From Anaerolineae bacterium (lineage in GTDB: Bacteria > Chloroflexota > Anaerolineae > Aggregatilineales > Phototrophicaceae), in assembly GCA_017303635.1 (NCBI GenBank), contig JAFLCG010000001.1, forward strand, positions 186,001-250,000: a stretch of DNA of 64,000 nucleotides, given 5' to 3'. Numbering within the stretch: the stretch's first letter is position 1; every line of letters begins with the position of its first letter. The translations under genes were made by a program, and so were the position numbers. Of this stretch, positions 54,444 through 62,460 are shown in pieces. Under the pieces are notes generated by a model. That model worked only from the letters and a program-made list of their open reading frames with translations, was not told where the DNA came from and did not search any database.

Positions 54444-55718
54444 ATGGATACAGGGCAACTGCAACGCTTGGAACATCTGCTGAAGGGGGAATCAGCTTTA
54501 ACCATGCTCAACATCAACCCGCAGAACAAGAAAATGCTTCTTTCCATTGATGGCGGTGGGATGCGCGGCATGATAACCGTCGCTATGCTGGCGGAGCTGG
54601 AGGAGATGACCGGCAGACCCTGTCATGAACTATTTGATTTAGTGGCCGGGACTAGCACCGGGGCCATCATTGCTGCCGGGATTGGGCTCGGTTTTCCGGC
54701 CAAATTTATCCTGGAGGAAGTCTATCGGAAGCGCCTGCCTGCTGCCTTTCGCGTCCAGTCGGATGGGGTGCTGCGCTGGGTGCGCTATCTGTTCAATGGT
54801 CTGCGTCATTTGTATTCGCTCAAACCCTTTATTGATACCCTGAGCGATCTGGCCGAAGGGAAAAATGTCTTTGACCTTGGGAAGGTTGATTCCGCAATCA
54901 CCTATCCCCGGGACCCGGATGACCAAAGCGTAATTGACCTCCGCAAGCCGACCGTCCTGATGACCACCAACGATGTGCGAACCAGCAACACCTATTACAT
55001 CGTGAGCAAAGGGCCGGGCGCGAAGGAATTCTGGCATTGGCCGGTTGCCGGGGCAATTGGGGCCAGCGGCGCGGCACCCATTTACTTCCCACCTGTTCTG
55101 GGGAATTACGTCGATGGCGGCGTCGGGGTGTTTGGCAATCCATGTCTGGCCGCCACGATCGAGGCTATGGAGTACATCGGCAAATCGGAGCCGCGTCCCA
55201 TTGGGGGCCCCGCTGGCTATGTGGATGATAATGTCATCCACCTTTCACTGGGGACGGGCTATGCGCCCAATGCGCGTGAGGAGGGTGCTGCGCGCAAGTT
55301 CTGGCTGAAAGACTGGGTGGAGTACGTCATTTTCTCCGGGTTGGATCAGTCCGGCTTACAGCAGGTCTTCACCACCCGGGCTGTATATGGTAAGCGCATT
55401 GATTTTCGCCGCTATAACCCTTACCTAAAACGCGAAAGTATCAGCGACCTGTTGGGCATTTCGTTGGCTGGCAAGCCCGATCCGGAGTCGCTCGGCTTGG
55501 ATTCGTCAGGCGAAGATCAGATCGCTCTGATGGAGGAAATCGGCCGTGCCTATGCGCGCCTGCTCTTCCGGGAAAAACGATGGGAACATCCCGGCTATAT
55601 GCCCTGGGTCAGCGAAGATCGTCGTGATCCGGCTTATGGTCAAGCACGGGATGGCGGGCATCCGCTGCCTCGCCGTTTGACCACGTTCGACTCTGACCGC
55701 TTCTTCCGCGAAGGCTAA
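54444..55718 (+). CDS. Patatin-like phospholipase
   Basis: A 424-residue cytosolic lipid hydrolase. The oxyanion loop is DGGGMRG (36-42), the nucleophile Ser71 is in GTSTG, and the catalytic Asp is in NYVDGGVGVFGNP; these form the patatin Ser-Asp dyad. A C-terminal region of about 150 residues (KRIDFRRYNPYLKRES) is family-specific. Patatins cleave fatty acids from phospholipids. The ATG at 54444 or the one at 54504 (MLNINPQNKK) may be the start; a GGATGG lies before the first. Some relatives act in CBASS defence (CapV) but no cyclase gene is next to it. Divergent from the aminotransferase. Confidence 0.9.
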   Translation: MDTGQLQRLEHLLKGESALTMLNINPQNKKMLLSIDGGGMRGMITVAMLAELEEMTGRPCHELFDLVAGTSTGAIIAAGIGLGFPAKFILEEVYRKRLPAAFRVQSDGVLRWVRYLFNGLRHLYSLKPFIDTLSDLAEGKNVFDLGKVDSAITYPRDPDDQSVIDLRKPTVLMTTNDVRTSNTYYIVSKGPGAKEFWHWPVAGAIGASGAAPIYFPPVLGNYVDGGVGVFGNPCLAATIEAMEYIGKSEPRPIGGPAGYVDDNVIHLSLGTGYAPNAREEGAARKFWLKDWVEYVIFSGLDQSGLQQVFTTRAVYGKRIDFRRYNPYLKRESISDLLGISLAGKPDPESLGLDSSGEDQIALMEEIGRAYARLLFREKRWEHPGYMPWVSEDRRDPAYGQARDGGHPLPRRLTTFDSDRFFREG

Positions 55719-55745
55719 AGTGGGACGAGGTCTGCCTCGTCCGGT

Positions 55746-56594
55746 TTATACGCCTGCTGCGGTCAGCGCGTCATTGATCGCGGTTAGGCTCGTATTGAGC
55801 GTGTTCAGCCCTACCATTAAAGGCCCATATTCGGCTGGTGAGCGGGTTTCACCGTTTTGGCAGACCGCATCAAAAGCGCTGGCTTTCGACTGGGCAAATG
55901 CCGTGATTGCCTCATTGACCTGTTGTGCGATTCCACTCACATCCGCACTGGCAGCTTCTCCAGCCGATAGGGACACCGGATTGAAAGCCTCGAACGCCTC
56001 GGCACAATTGAGCGTGCCGCCTGCCAGCACCCCCTGATATTGCGTCCGCAGCTTGGTGGACTCGGTACCCAGCCGTGTCGCGATTCCGCGCAGATCCGCT
56101 AGGACGGTCGTCCGGTCACGGTCGCCACCAGCGGGTTGCGCAGATTGGTTGGAAGCCGGAACGGCATCGCTTCCGCTTGCCGGGATCATCCCCCGGATCA
56201 TATCCGGCAGCAGAAAAGCCAATGCACCCGTCAGCAGCGCCGAGAGCAACAGGCCCAGCAGCAGCTTGACCATCCCCTTTTGTGGAATACGTGCTTTGCG
56301 GCCCATCTTGCCTTTATAGACAATATCTTCAATCAGTTTTTGGACTTTATCAGCATCCGGGCCGTTAAGGGCTTCTTCCAGTTTGCGGAACATGCCCAGC
56401 GAGTAAGCCGCCGCTTGCTTGACGCCGGCATCTGAGTCGTTTTTGTATGCCTGGACCAGTGCGGTGATGGCAGTCGGTTCACCGGCCTCGCCTAACCACT
56501 CTGCGGCTTGTTTCCGGGTGGCGACATCTGGTGCATTGAGGAGCTGCTTGATCTTCGCGTTTACTTCCGCCATGAAGGTATCAAGATCGGGCAT
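55746..56594 (-). CDS. HEAT-repeat membrane protein
   Basis: A 282-residue protein. About residues 5-85 form HEAT-like helix pairs (ATRKQAAEWLGEAGEPTAIT, AGVKQAAAYSLGMF); one membrane segment follows (MVKLLLGLLLSALLTGALAFLL), and the outer part (180-282) contains two Cys (LNCAEAFEAF, FDAVCQNGE) and is mostly helical. So the HEAT part is cytosolic and the C-terminal part outside. No family name known. AGGAGCC precedes the ATG at 56594, which I prefer to the upstream ATG. It is convergent with the patatin gene. A hairpin repeat remnant lies 19 bases upstream. Confidence 0.82.
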   Translation of the reverse strand: MPDLDTFMAEVNAKIKQLLNAPDVATRKQAAEWLGEAGEPTAITALVQAYKNDSDAGVKQAAAYSLGMFRKLEEALNGPDADKVQKLIEDIVYKGKMGRKARIPQKGMVKLLLGLLLSALLTGALAFLLPDMIRGMIPASGSDAVPASNQSAQPAGGDRDRTTVLADLRGIATRLGTESTKLRTQYQGVLAGGTLNCAEAFEAFNPVSLSAGEAASADVSGIAQQVNEAITAFAQSKASAFDAVCQNGETRSPAEYGPLMVGLNTLNTSLTAINDALTAAGV

Positions 56595-56613
56595 GATGGC
56601 TCCTGTGGGACAC

Positions 56614-56658
56614 GTAGGGGCGCAGAGTGAAGCCTCCCGATGGGACGGCCATGCGCCC
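56614..56658. repeat. Partial GTAGGGGCGCA hairpin repeat
   Basis: GTAGGGGCGCA...TGCGCCC, the inner hairpin of the 79-bp MITE-like family with a different loop and without the conserved outer TTACGCAAAA part. It begins 19 bases upstream of the HEAT/TM gene start. Confidence 0.4.
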
Positions 56659-56826
56659 GACTGAACAGATTCAAGATATGGGGATATGCCATCATCGCAC
56701 ATCCCCATTTGAGTATAGCGCATTCACGCCAGCGCGGAAGTAGAGGCTCCCGACGACAGCCCAAAAACCTGACCGAACCCGTGTCACGCATGCCGGAGAA
56801 AGGTGATCTGGCTATCGACAGAAGCT

Positions 56827-57459
56827 TCACCAGCTAATCATGGGCATTTTGCGGATCCAATCCGATTCGTTTACAGCTTGTTCCAGCATAAAGTCCGCCA
56901 GATCGGCCCGGCTGATCTGCGTGCCGGAGTTCTGGCCCACATAGCCTACTCGGTAGCGTCCGGTTTTAGGGCCGTCCGTCAGTCGTGGCCCTCTTACCAC
57001 AATCCAATCCAAGGCTGTGGCCTGCACCAGTCGAACACCGTTTTCTGAATCCTTCAGAACATCGGCAGCCGTCAGCTTGAGCAGAAACCCGAAAACCTTG
57101 TCGATCAATTTGGGCTGATCTTGTGGATCGCGTACACCGGCGCCGGTCAGGAGGACGTATCGTCGTACCCCGGCAGTTTGCATTGCTGTAGTGATATGCC
57201 GCTGTGCGGTGACCAGCAAATCCTTTGGCGAGCCTTTGACCGGGCCAAGCCCGCTGATAACGGCATCCGCACCTGCAACTGCACGGGCTACTGCCGCAGC
57301 ATCTGCGGTATCGCCCTGAACCACTTTCAACTCAACATGCTGAACGGGTAATTTGGCCGGATCGCGGACGAACGCAGTGACGCTATGCCCTGCGTTTAGG
57401 GCGGACTGAACCAACAGCCGTCCGGTACGACCGGAGGCTCCAAAAATAGTGATGTTCAT
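56827..57459 (-). CDS. NmrA-like NAD(P)-binding protein
   Basis: A 210-residue atypical SDR. The N-terminus MNITIFGASGRTGRLLVQSA has the GxxGxxG of NmrA-like and YwnB-type proteins, with ARG-like FVRDPAKLP after strand two and VVQGDTADAAAV. No YxxxK is seen; a TGAG in LLTGAGVRDP takes the place of the active-site strand. These act as reductases or NAD(P)-sensing regulators. AAGGAAACACC precedes the ATG at 57459. A MITE-like copy begins 20 bases upstream. It is downstream of the DsbA-like gene, perhaps co-transcribed through the element. Confidence 0.88.
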   Translation of the reverse strand: MNITIFGASGRTGRLLVQSALNAGHSVTAFVRDPAKLPVQHVELKVVQGDTADAAAVARAVAGADAVISGLGPVKGSPKDLLVTAQRHITTAMQTAGVRRYVLLTGAGVRDPQDQPKLIDKVFGFLLKLTAADVLKDSENGVRLVQATALDWIVVRGPRLTDGPKTGRYRVGYVGQNSGTQISRADLADFMLEQAVNESDWIRKMPMISW

Positions 57460-57478
57460 GGTGTTTCCTTTATGAATA

Positions 57479-57557
57479 AGACTTACGCAAAACGCCGCAT
57501 TTTGTAGGGGAGGGCTAGGCGTCTGCGCCGTATGCCCTCCCATGGCTGGGTAAGTCC
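57479..57557. mobile_element. 79-bp MITE-like element, copy 2
   Basis: Same length and left part as the copy at 17714 (GACTTACGCAAAAC, GCCGCATTTTGTAGGGG), with the right end GTAAGTCC; the internal hairpin has another sequence but still pairs (GGGAGGGC/GCCCTCCC). Flanks TTATGAATA and TAATGGATC match at six of nine positions, perhaps an eroded target duplication. It starts 20 bases upstream of the NmrA-like start, in the same orientation relative to the gene as copy 1. Confidence 0.75.
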
Positions 57558-57564
57558 TAATGGA

Positions 57565-58200
57565 TCATGATGCTTGAACGGCGCTCAGACTATGTTCCAT
57601 CGCAGCTAGTAGATAAGCCGGTTGCCGTGCTCCACTGACAGCAAACTGCTTGTTGAATACGAACAGCGGCACGCTGCTGACCCCCATTTGTACGGCCTGT
57701 TCGACTTGCTGGATGACCGTTGATTTCCCGGTGTGACCTTCCAGGTCCGCTTTGGCCTGCGCTGCATCCAGCCCGGCCCGCCCAGCGATATGCACCAGTG
57801 TGTGAAGGTCACCGATGTTTTCGCCAAACTCAAAGTAAGCGTCAAATAAGGCATCAATCACAGCGGGCCGCAGTTCCGGTGGTGCGATCTCTACCAACTG
57901 ATGTGCGAGTAGCGTATTGGGTGCATGGGTGATCTTCTCGAAGCGGAAGGTCAAGCCAATAGCGGTTCCCAACTGACGGGGTGCTTCAAACCAGCGTTCC
58001 AGGTCAGGGTCACCACCGCCTTTTGCCCGCATGTATTCGCGGAAGTCATACCCTTCTGCCGGGATAGAGTCATTCAGCAAAAAGGGATGATAGGCTACGC
58101 TGACGGGCTCACCCTGCCACTGGTCCAGTGCTTGACTGAGGTAGCGTTTACCAATCCGGCACCACGGGCAGGCAATATCCTGATAAACATCAATGTGCAT
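57565..58200 (-). CDS. DsbA-family FrnE-like oxidoreductase
   Basis: A 211-residue cytosolic thioredoxin-fold protein: MHIDVYQDIACPWCRIGKRY with active-site CPWC near residue 11, an inserted helical domain, and a cis-Pro loop (SVPLFVFNKQFAVSGARQP). It matches the FrnE/DsbA-like 2-hydroxychromene-2-carboxylate isomerase group, cytosolic disulfide oxidoreductases linked to oxidative or metal stress. AGGAATG precedes the ATG at 58200; a longer frame would add 11 unrelated residues. It is divergent from an HxlR regulator that probably controls it. Confidence 0.93.
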   Translation of the reverse strand: MHIDVYQDIACPWCRIGKRYLSQALDQWQGEPVSVAYHPFLLNDSIPAEGYDFREYMRAKGGGDPDLERWFEAPRQLGTAIGLTFRFEKITHAPNTLLAHQLVEIAPPELRPAVIDALFDAYFEFGENIGDLHTLVHIAGRAGLDAAQAKADLEGHTGKSTVIQQVEQAVQMGVSSVPLFVFNKQFAVSGARQPAYLLAAMEHSLSAVQAS

Positions 58201-58284
58201 CGCTGCATTCCTGTAAATCAACATCCGGTTCACAGTATGCGGAAATGCAATGATCTCATCAAGTACGCAGGTTTTTCTGATATA

Positions 58285-58299
58285 GTATGAAAATCATAC
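58285..58299. promoter_or_regulatory. Candidate HxlR operator dyad
   Basis: GTATGA-AAA-TCATAC, a perfect 15-bp dyad in the 114-bp spacer between the divergent DsbA-like and HxlR genes. It lies 15 bases before the HxlR start, so its occupation would block its own transcription. Confidence 0.55.
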
Positions 58300-58314
58300 C
58301 GAAGGGATTACCAC

Positions 58315-58644
58315 ATGACCAAGATTGTGCGCTGCCCGGTGGAAGCTACACTGGATGTCATTGGCGGTAAGTGGAAGCCGCTTATCCTGTTCTATTTACT
58401 GGATGGCACCCAACGCTTTGGTGAACTGAAGCGCAAAATTCCAACTGTCACCCAGCAGATGTTGACCCAGCAGCTCCGCGAGCTAGAGGCCGATGGCATC
58501 GTGTATCGGCAGGTTTATGCAGAAGTGCCGCCTCGGGTCGAGTATTCGCTGACCGAACGGGGGCGCTCACTGGAACCCATTCTGAACAGCATGTTGCAAT
58601 GGGGGCTGGAGCAGATGGATGACTCTGCCGGTCAGTCGATCTGA
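58315..58644 (+). CDS. HxlR-family transcriptional regulator
   Basis: A 109-residue winged-helix protein: [20 protein letters not shown] with the N-terminal Cys conserved in the redox- or aldehyde-sensing HxlR/YodB group, then helix-turn-helix [20 protein letters not shown] and wing ([14 protein letters not shown]). The Cys6 could form a disulfide under oxidative stress. It is divergent from the DsbA-like thiol-disulfide gene, which fits such sensing. GAAGGG precedes the ATG. Its stop codon lies in a 14-bp direct repeat that flanks a 186-bp element. Confidence 0.93.
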   Translation: MTKIVRCPVEATLDVIGGKWKPLILFYLLDGTQRFGELKRKIPTVTQQMLTQQLRELEADGIVYRQVYAEVPPRVEYSLTERGRSLEPILNSMLQWGLEQMDDSAGQSI

Positions 58645-58655
58645 CTGAACGACCT

Positions 58656-58841
58656 CACCTTAGGCAGCCAGCCCTCATCCTCCCACAGGGACATTCTTCG
58701 GTCGCAAAATCCTTTCCTCACAGGGGAAGGTCTTTCACAGGCAATAGCCCGCCTTGTTTCCCTTCTCCCAGCGGTACTCCGCGTTCGGGAGAAGGGGTTA
58801 GGGGATGAGGGCTGGGCTTCAACGGTGCCAGGTGCGTAAGG
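58656..58841. mobile_element. 186-bp palindromic element between 14-bp near-identical direct repeats
   Basis: The ends pair (CACCTTAGGCA and TGCGTAAGGTG; CCAGCCCTCATCC and GGATGAGGGCTGG perfectly), and an inner hairpin CCCTTCTCCC/GGGAGAAGGG sits inside. The flanks are TGACTGAACGACCT (58642-58655) and TGACTTAACGACCT (58842-58855), one mismatch, exactly 200 bases apart: probably a target duplication. The left repeat includes the HxlR stop and the right one includes the stop of the TIR-NACHT-HEAT gene. Non-coding. Confidence 0.7.
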
Positions 58842-58845
58842 TGAC

Positions 58846-61482
58846 TTAACGACCTTTACCCAATTTTGCCAGCGCAGCCCCTGCTACATCGCTGACACGA
58901 CGACCATTCGGTAGGGTGGCGGTATCCTTGAGACTGGCCTGCAACGCTTCGATTGCCCGACGATCACCCAGCAGACCGAGTGCTTCAGCCGCCGCACACC
59001 GGACACCTTTGTCCCGGTCTTGTAGCGCGTTGATCAATGGTTCGACCGCTTGCCGATCCAAGATCAGGCCCAGTGCCACAGCGCTTTCGCGGCGGGTGTC
59101 CTTGTCCGGGTCATGCAGCGCGGTGGTCAGTGTGGGGACAGCCTCAATGGCGCGGATGGTGCCGAGTGCCAGGGCAGCAGCAGCCCGAACCCGCTTGTCA
59201 GCGCTGCTGAGTGCGTTGATGAGGGCTGTGGCAGCCGGTGAACCGATGTGTTCCAGTGACCGGAGTGACTCGCGGCGGACAGTGGCATCCGCGTCAGCCA
59301 GACTATTCACCAGTGCCGGAATCACCTCCACTGAACTAGCGCCGGCAAGACCCAGCGCGCGGGCAGCATCCCGGCGGGCGTTCTTATCCGCCGAGCGCAG
59401 CATTTCCAATAGCAGTGGCACCGCTTCGCCACCGATCTGCCCCAGCGCATAGCCAGCCGCATAACGCACAGCCCAGTCGGAGTCGCGTAGTGCGGTTTGC
59501 AGCGCTGGAATGGCCATGGGACTGCCAATTTCACCCAGGCTGACCACGGATTGCTGGCGTCGTTTGGGTTCCTTGGATTGCAACTCGGTCAATAAAGCCG
59601 GGATGGCTGCTTCGCCGATCTGGCGCAGGGCGGTGACCGCAGCCCGACCTTCACCTTCGTTAGGGCTGCCCAGCGCGTTGACCAACCGCGTGATGGCCTG
59701 CTCGGTGGTGTGCTGCTCAACCTGAACACCGCTGCCGATGCAGGCGGCAGCCAGGAACGGATCACCAGCGTTGATCAATTGACGGACGTAGACGGTTGGT
59801 TCGGCCAGGATGCCTGTCACTGCAATCGCTACTTGATCCCAACGGTTGGAGGCACGACCACCCATGAAAAACTGGGCGGGGGCGGGCTGCTGTTGACCGA
59901 ACCGTTCCGCATAGACGACGGCGGCGAAGTATTCCTGCATCAACTGATGATAAAAGCGCAGGTCATCGCCAACCGGTTCGATCAGGTTGGCGCTGGCAGC
60001 TGCATCCAGCAGATCACTGTTGACCAGACTTTGCGCGGTGGCGCGGTCGATGCTGACCGGCAAACCCTGCTCGATCATGGTGTGGGCCAGTTTGCCGAGG
60101 GCAGCTTCCATCTGTTGAAAGGGTATCCAGCCGGGGGTCTGGCGGGTGCGTTCCCGTTCCCAGAGGGCCATTGCCAACCGACGGAACAGGGCGCCGTTGT
60201 TGCGTGGCAGATCACCTTCCGGCGACGAGCGATACACCACCATCAGCGCGGTCAGCAGGTAGGGATTGCTGGCAAGGCGCAGCAGATCACGGTCGGCGCG
60301 GGGAGCGGTCATACTCTGCGGAGCAGCCGGGCGGGCAGGTTGATACAGCCGCTTGAGAAACGGCTCGGCATCGGCTTTCAGATAAGCATGGGCGAACTGC
60401 TGGACACGGTCGGTATCCATCTGGCGGGCGAGGACGGTCGGCAGGCCGAGGTCGAGTGCGCTGCCGTAATCCGCAGCGCGGCAGGTGACGATGACGCGGG
60501 CGGGTGCCTGTGGACTATTCAACCACTGGCGGAGTTGGACGGCCTTTTCCGGGCCGGATGTCCCCATTTCATTGAGGCCATCGAGGAAGACGGTTGTAGG
60601 GACGCCATTCTTGGCGTCCGGTGCCACCGAACCCAGAAATGTCTCCAACGGTTGACCAGCATCCCAGGACGGCAGATAGGCGAGGATGGGCAGCGGTTGG
60701 GTCGGGTCGGCCTGATGAGCGCGGGCAGCATCCAGGGCCAGACGGCGGATCGTGGTGGTTTTACCGGCACCGGGATCACCGATCAGCACAAAGCGGGGGT
60801 GAGCAGCGAGGGCGGCACGGATGCTGGGCAGGGGGATGCTGCTTGGTTCAGCAGAATGGGCCTGGGCAGGCGGCGTTTCCAGCAGGGCGAACGAGCCTTC
60901 GAGACCCCAGTCGTCGGTCAGGGTGGGGGCGGGCCGGTCAGCCGAGTGCATTTCAGCGGCCAGTTCGACGTAATCGAGGACGCCTTTGCGGGCTTCCAGA
61001 TCGGCGATCAGGCGGTTGAGGTACTGGGTGGCGGCAGCGGGCGGGGCGTCAAAGGCACCGGCAGAACCCCGTTGGAGGACGGTCAGCAGGGCGGCAAGCT
61101 GCGTCTGATAGGCCGATTCATCACGCCAGTGGCGGAAGTCAGCAAACTGGACGCCTTCGATTTCGATGGGCCAGTCGGTGGGGGTGTGCAGGTCACGGAG
61201 CAGGATCGGGTAGATGGGGCGACCAAGCCGATCAGCACGGGCAAGTTCACGGCGGCAGTAGGCGGAGGCGATGTATTCCGGGCAGAGGATGGCGATGAGG
61301 GCGGCGGCAGTATCCAGACCCTGTTCGATGGCAAGCCGCCAGTTATCACCATGCTGGATGCCACTTTCGAGGATGTCCATCCACAGGTGCAGGCCGTGAT
61401 TTTGCAGGTCGGCAGCCAGCCGAGCGGTGAAGTCTTTTTCCAGGTGTGGGTAGCTGATGAACAGGTGCGGGCGGGTGGACAT
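58846..61482 (-). CDS. TIR-NACHT-HEAT protein, probable NLR-like anti-phage defence effector
   Basis: An 878-residue STAND protein. Residues 1-135 are a TIR domain (LFISYPHLEKDFTARLAADL) with the candidate NAD-cleaving Glu79 in YCRRELARA. NACHT ATPase: Walker A GDPGAGKTT (235-243), Walker B TTVFLDGLNEM (296-306) and VIVTCRAADYG as sensor. A winged-helix-like region with YHQLMQEYFAAVVYAERF follows at about 530. Eight or nine PBS-lyase-type HEAT repeats form the sensor end (about 610-870). Known bNACHT/Avs proteins sense phage proteins with the C-terminal part; TIR domains then deplete NAD+ and stop growth. The protein appears complete. Repeats border it on both sides. No partner gene. Confidence 0.93.
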   Translation of the reverse strand: MSTRPHLFISYPHLEKDFTARLAADLQNHGLHLWMDILESGIQHGDNWRLAIEQGLDTAAALIAILCPEYIASAYCRRELARADRLGRPIYPILLRDLHTPTDWPIEIEGVQFADFRHWRDESAYQTQLAALLTVLQRGSAGAFDAPPAAATQYLNRLIADLEARKGVLDYVELAAEMHSADRPAPTLTDDWGLEGSFALLETPPAQAHSAEPSSIPLPSIRAALAAHPRFVLIGDPGAGKTTTIRRLALDAARAHQADPTQPLPILAYLPSWDAGQPLETFLGSVAPDAKNGVPTTVFLDGLNEMGTSGPEKAVQLRQWLNSPQAPARVIVTCRAADYGSALDLGLPTVLARQMDTDRVQQFAHAYLKADAEPFLKRLYQPARPAAPQSMTAPRADRDLLRLASNPYLLTALMVVYRSSPEGDLPRNNGALFRRLAMALWERERTRQTPGWIPFQQMEAALGKLAHTMIEQGLPVSIDRATAQSLVNSDLLDAAASANLIEPVGDDLRFYHQLMQEYFAAVVYAERFGQQQPAPAQFFMGGRASNRWDQVAIAVTGILAEPTVYVRQLINAGDPFLAAACIGSGVQVEQHTTEQAITRLVNALGSPNEGEGRAAVTALRQIGEAAIPALLTELQSKEPKRRQQSVVSLGEIGSPMAIPALQTALRDSDWAVRYAAGYALGQIGGEAVPLLLEMLRSADKNARRDAARALGLAGASSVEVIPALVNSLADADATVRRESLRSLEHIGSPAATALINALSSADKRVRAAAALALGTIRAIEAVPTLTTALHDPDKDTRRESAVALGLILDRQAVEPLINALQDRDKGVRCAAAEALGLLGDRRAIEALQASLKDTATLPNGRRVSDVAGAALAKLGKGR

Positions 61483-61694
61483 GTGCAGGTTCCGTGTGCG
61501 GGAGTGCGTTTTCTATACGAATAGTATACGGGGATTTGAGTGGTTGGTGGCTAGTGGTCAGTGAAAGTGTAAGGTAGTGTGGTTGTCATTTGGGCTGAAA
61601 GCTGGAAGCTGGTAGCTATTTTGTGACCTGTTTTGCAGGTGAATAACAGGTAATGTATTGCGTAATATAACTAGCCGGAGGCCAACGATAGGGG
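61483..61694. other. Spacer upstream of the TIR-NACHT-HEAT gene
   Basis: Contains the gene's promoter region and low-complexity GGTGGCTAGTGGTCAGTG/AGCTGGAAGCTGGTAGCT-type sequence resembling the heptamer tract at 52984. No gene or clear operator seen. Confidence 0.4.
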
Positions 61695-61872
61695 AACCTC
61701 ACCCCCAGCCCCTCTCCGGCGCGACCCTTACTCGTTGGGAAAGCGCGACTCTCCGTGTGTCGGGTCGCTGGAGAGGGGGGTCTGACTCCCCTCTCCAGAC
61801 GGTGCGGTTTGGTGCCTTACTTTCACAACCTGCCCGCAGCACCGTCGCCGGAGAGGGGTTGGGGGTGAGGTT
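61695..61872. repeat. 178-bp palindromic repeat with 27-bp arms
   Basis: The arms AACCTCACCCCCAGCCCCTC (start of left arm, 61695-61721) and their complement at 61846-61872 differ at one position. An inner hairpin CTGGAGAGGGG/CCCCTCTCCAG lies at about 61768-61798. The left half (61695-61777) recurs at 62378-62460 with about 10 mismatches in 83 bases and the same orientation. It ends 24 bases before the DUF559 stop codon. Confidence 0.8.
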
Positions 61873-61896
61873 CTTTGCTGTAACCCCATAACAACG

Positions 61897-62328
61897 TCAC
61901 TTCATCAACGCCGCGCCGATGACTTCCAGCACCGCCTCGACCGATTGCAAGACCTCACCATTGGTGAAGCGCAGCACCCGATAGCCCAACGCTTCCAGAT
62001 GAGCCTGCCGATTCACATCCCGTGCCTGTTGGTCGGGCAGTTCGTGGATGAGGCCATCGACTTCCACGATCAGCATCTGCTCAATGCACACAAAATCGAC
62101 AATGTAACGGTCGATGGCGTGCTGGCGACGGAACTTTGTGCCGTTCAACTGCCGCCCGCGCAACCGCTGCCATAGATGATATTCGGCGGGGGTCGGCTCA
62201 TGACGCATCTCGCGGGCGCGGGGTTTGAGTTTGTCCCATTGATCGGGCGGTGCGGTGTAATGGGTGTTTTTGTCTTCCGCGGGCACCGTGTCGCTCCAGG
62301 TTGACTGGCTGTCAGGTCGCTGTTGCAT
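61897..62328 (-). CDS. DUF559 endonuclease-like protein
   Basis: A 143-residue protein of the DUF559/Vsr-like PD-(D/E)XK superfamily: MRHEPTPAEYHLWQRLRGRQ (helix one), KFRRQHAIDRYIVDFVCIEQ with the IVDF Asp, LIVEVDGLIH (ExD/E-type active site Glu and Asp), and RVLRFTNGEVLQ. Family members are small nucleases of mostly unknown role, often in multi-copy, mobile-looking contexts. I prefer ATG 62328, because the longer frame starts in repeat sequence. The gene sits exactly between two copies of the same palindromic repeat, so it may be part of a mobile unit. Confidence 0.88.
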   Translation of the reverse strand: MQQRPDSQSTWSDTVPAEDKNTHYTAPPDQWDKLKPRAREMRHEPTPAEYHLWQRLRGRQLNGTKFRRQHAIDRYIVDFVCIEQMLIVEVDGLIHELPDQQARDVNRQAHLEALGYRVLRFTNGEVLQSVEAVLEVIGAALMK

Positions 62329-62377
62329 TGAGCTTCTACTCAAAATGAGGTTTTTGCAACGGCAACCGCAAAGAAGG

Positions 62378-62460
62378 AACCTCACCCCCAACCCCTCTCC
62401 GTCGCGACCTTAACTCGTTGGGAAAGTGTGACTCTCCATGAGTTGGGTCGTTGGAGAGGG
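62378..62460. repeat. Half-copy of the 61695 repeat, same orientation
   Basis: AACCTCACCCCCAACCCCTC and its continuation match 61695-61777 at about 73 of 83 bases. It lies 49 bases upstream of the preferred DUF559 start. The palindrome's right arm is missing, so this copy is truncated or was never complete. Confidence 0.75.

Noticed and set aside
54444..55718. CBASS operon with patatin effector
   Set aside because: Neighbouring genes are an aminotransferase and a HEAT/TM protein; no CD-NTase or accessory Cap gene is present, so a CBASS role is not supported.
59710..61524. 604-residue ORF on the plus strand
   Set aside because: It is antisense to the TIR-NACHT-HEAT gene and has no domain; codon pattern of a GC-rich shadow frame.
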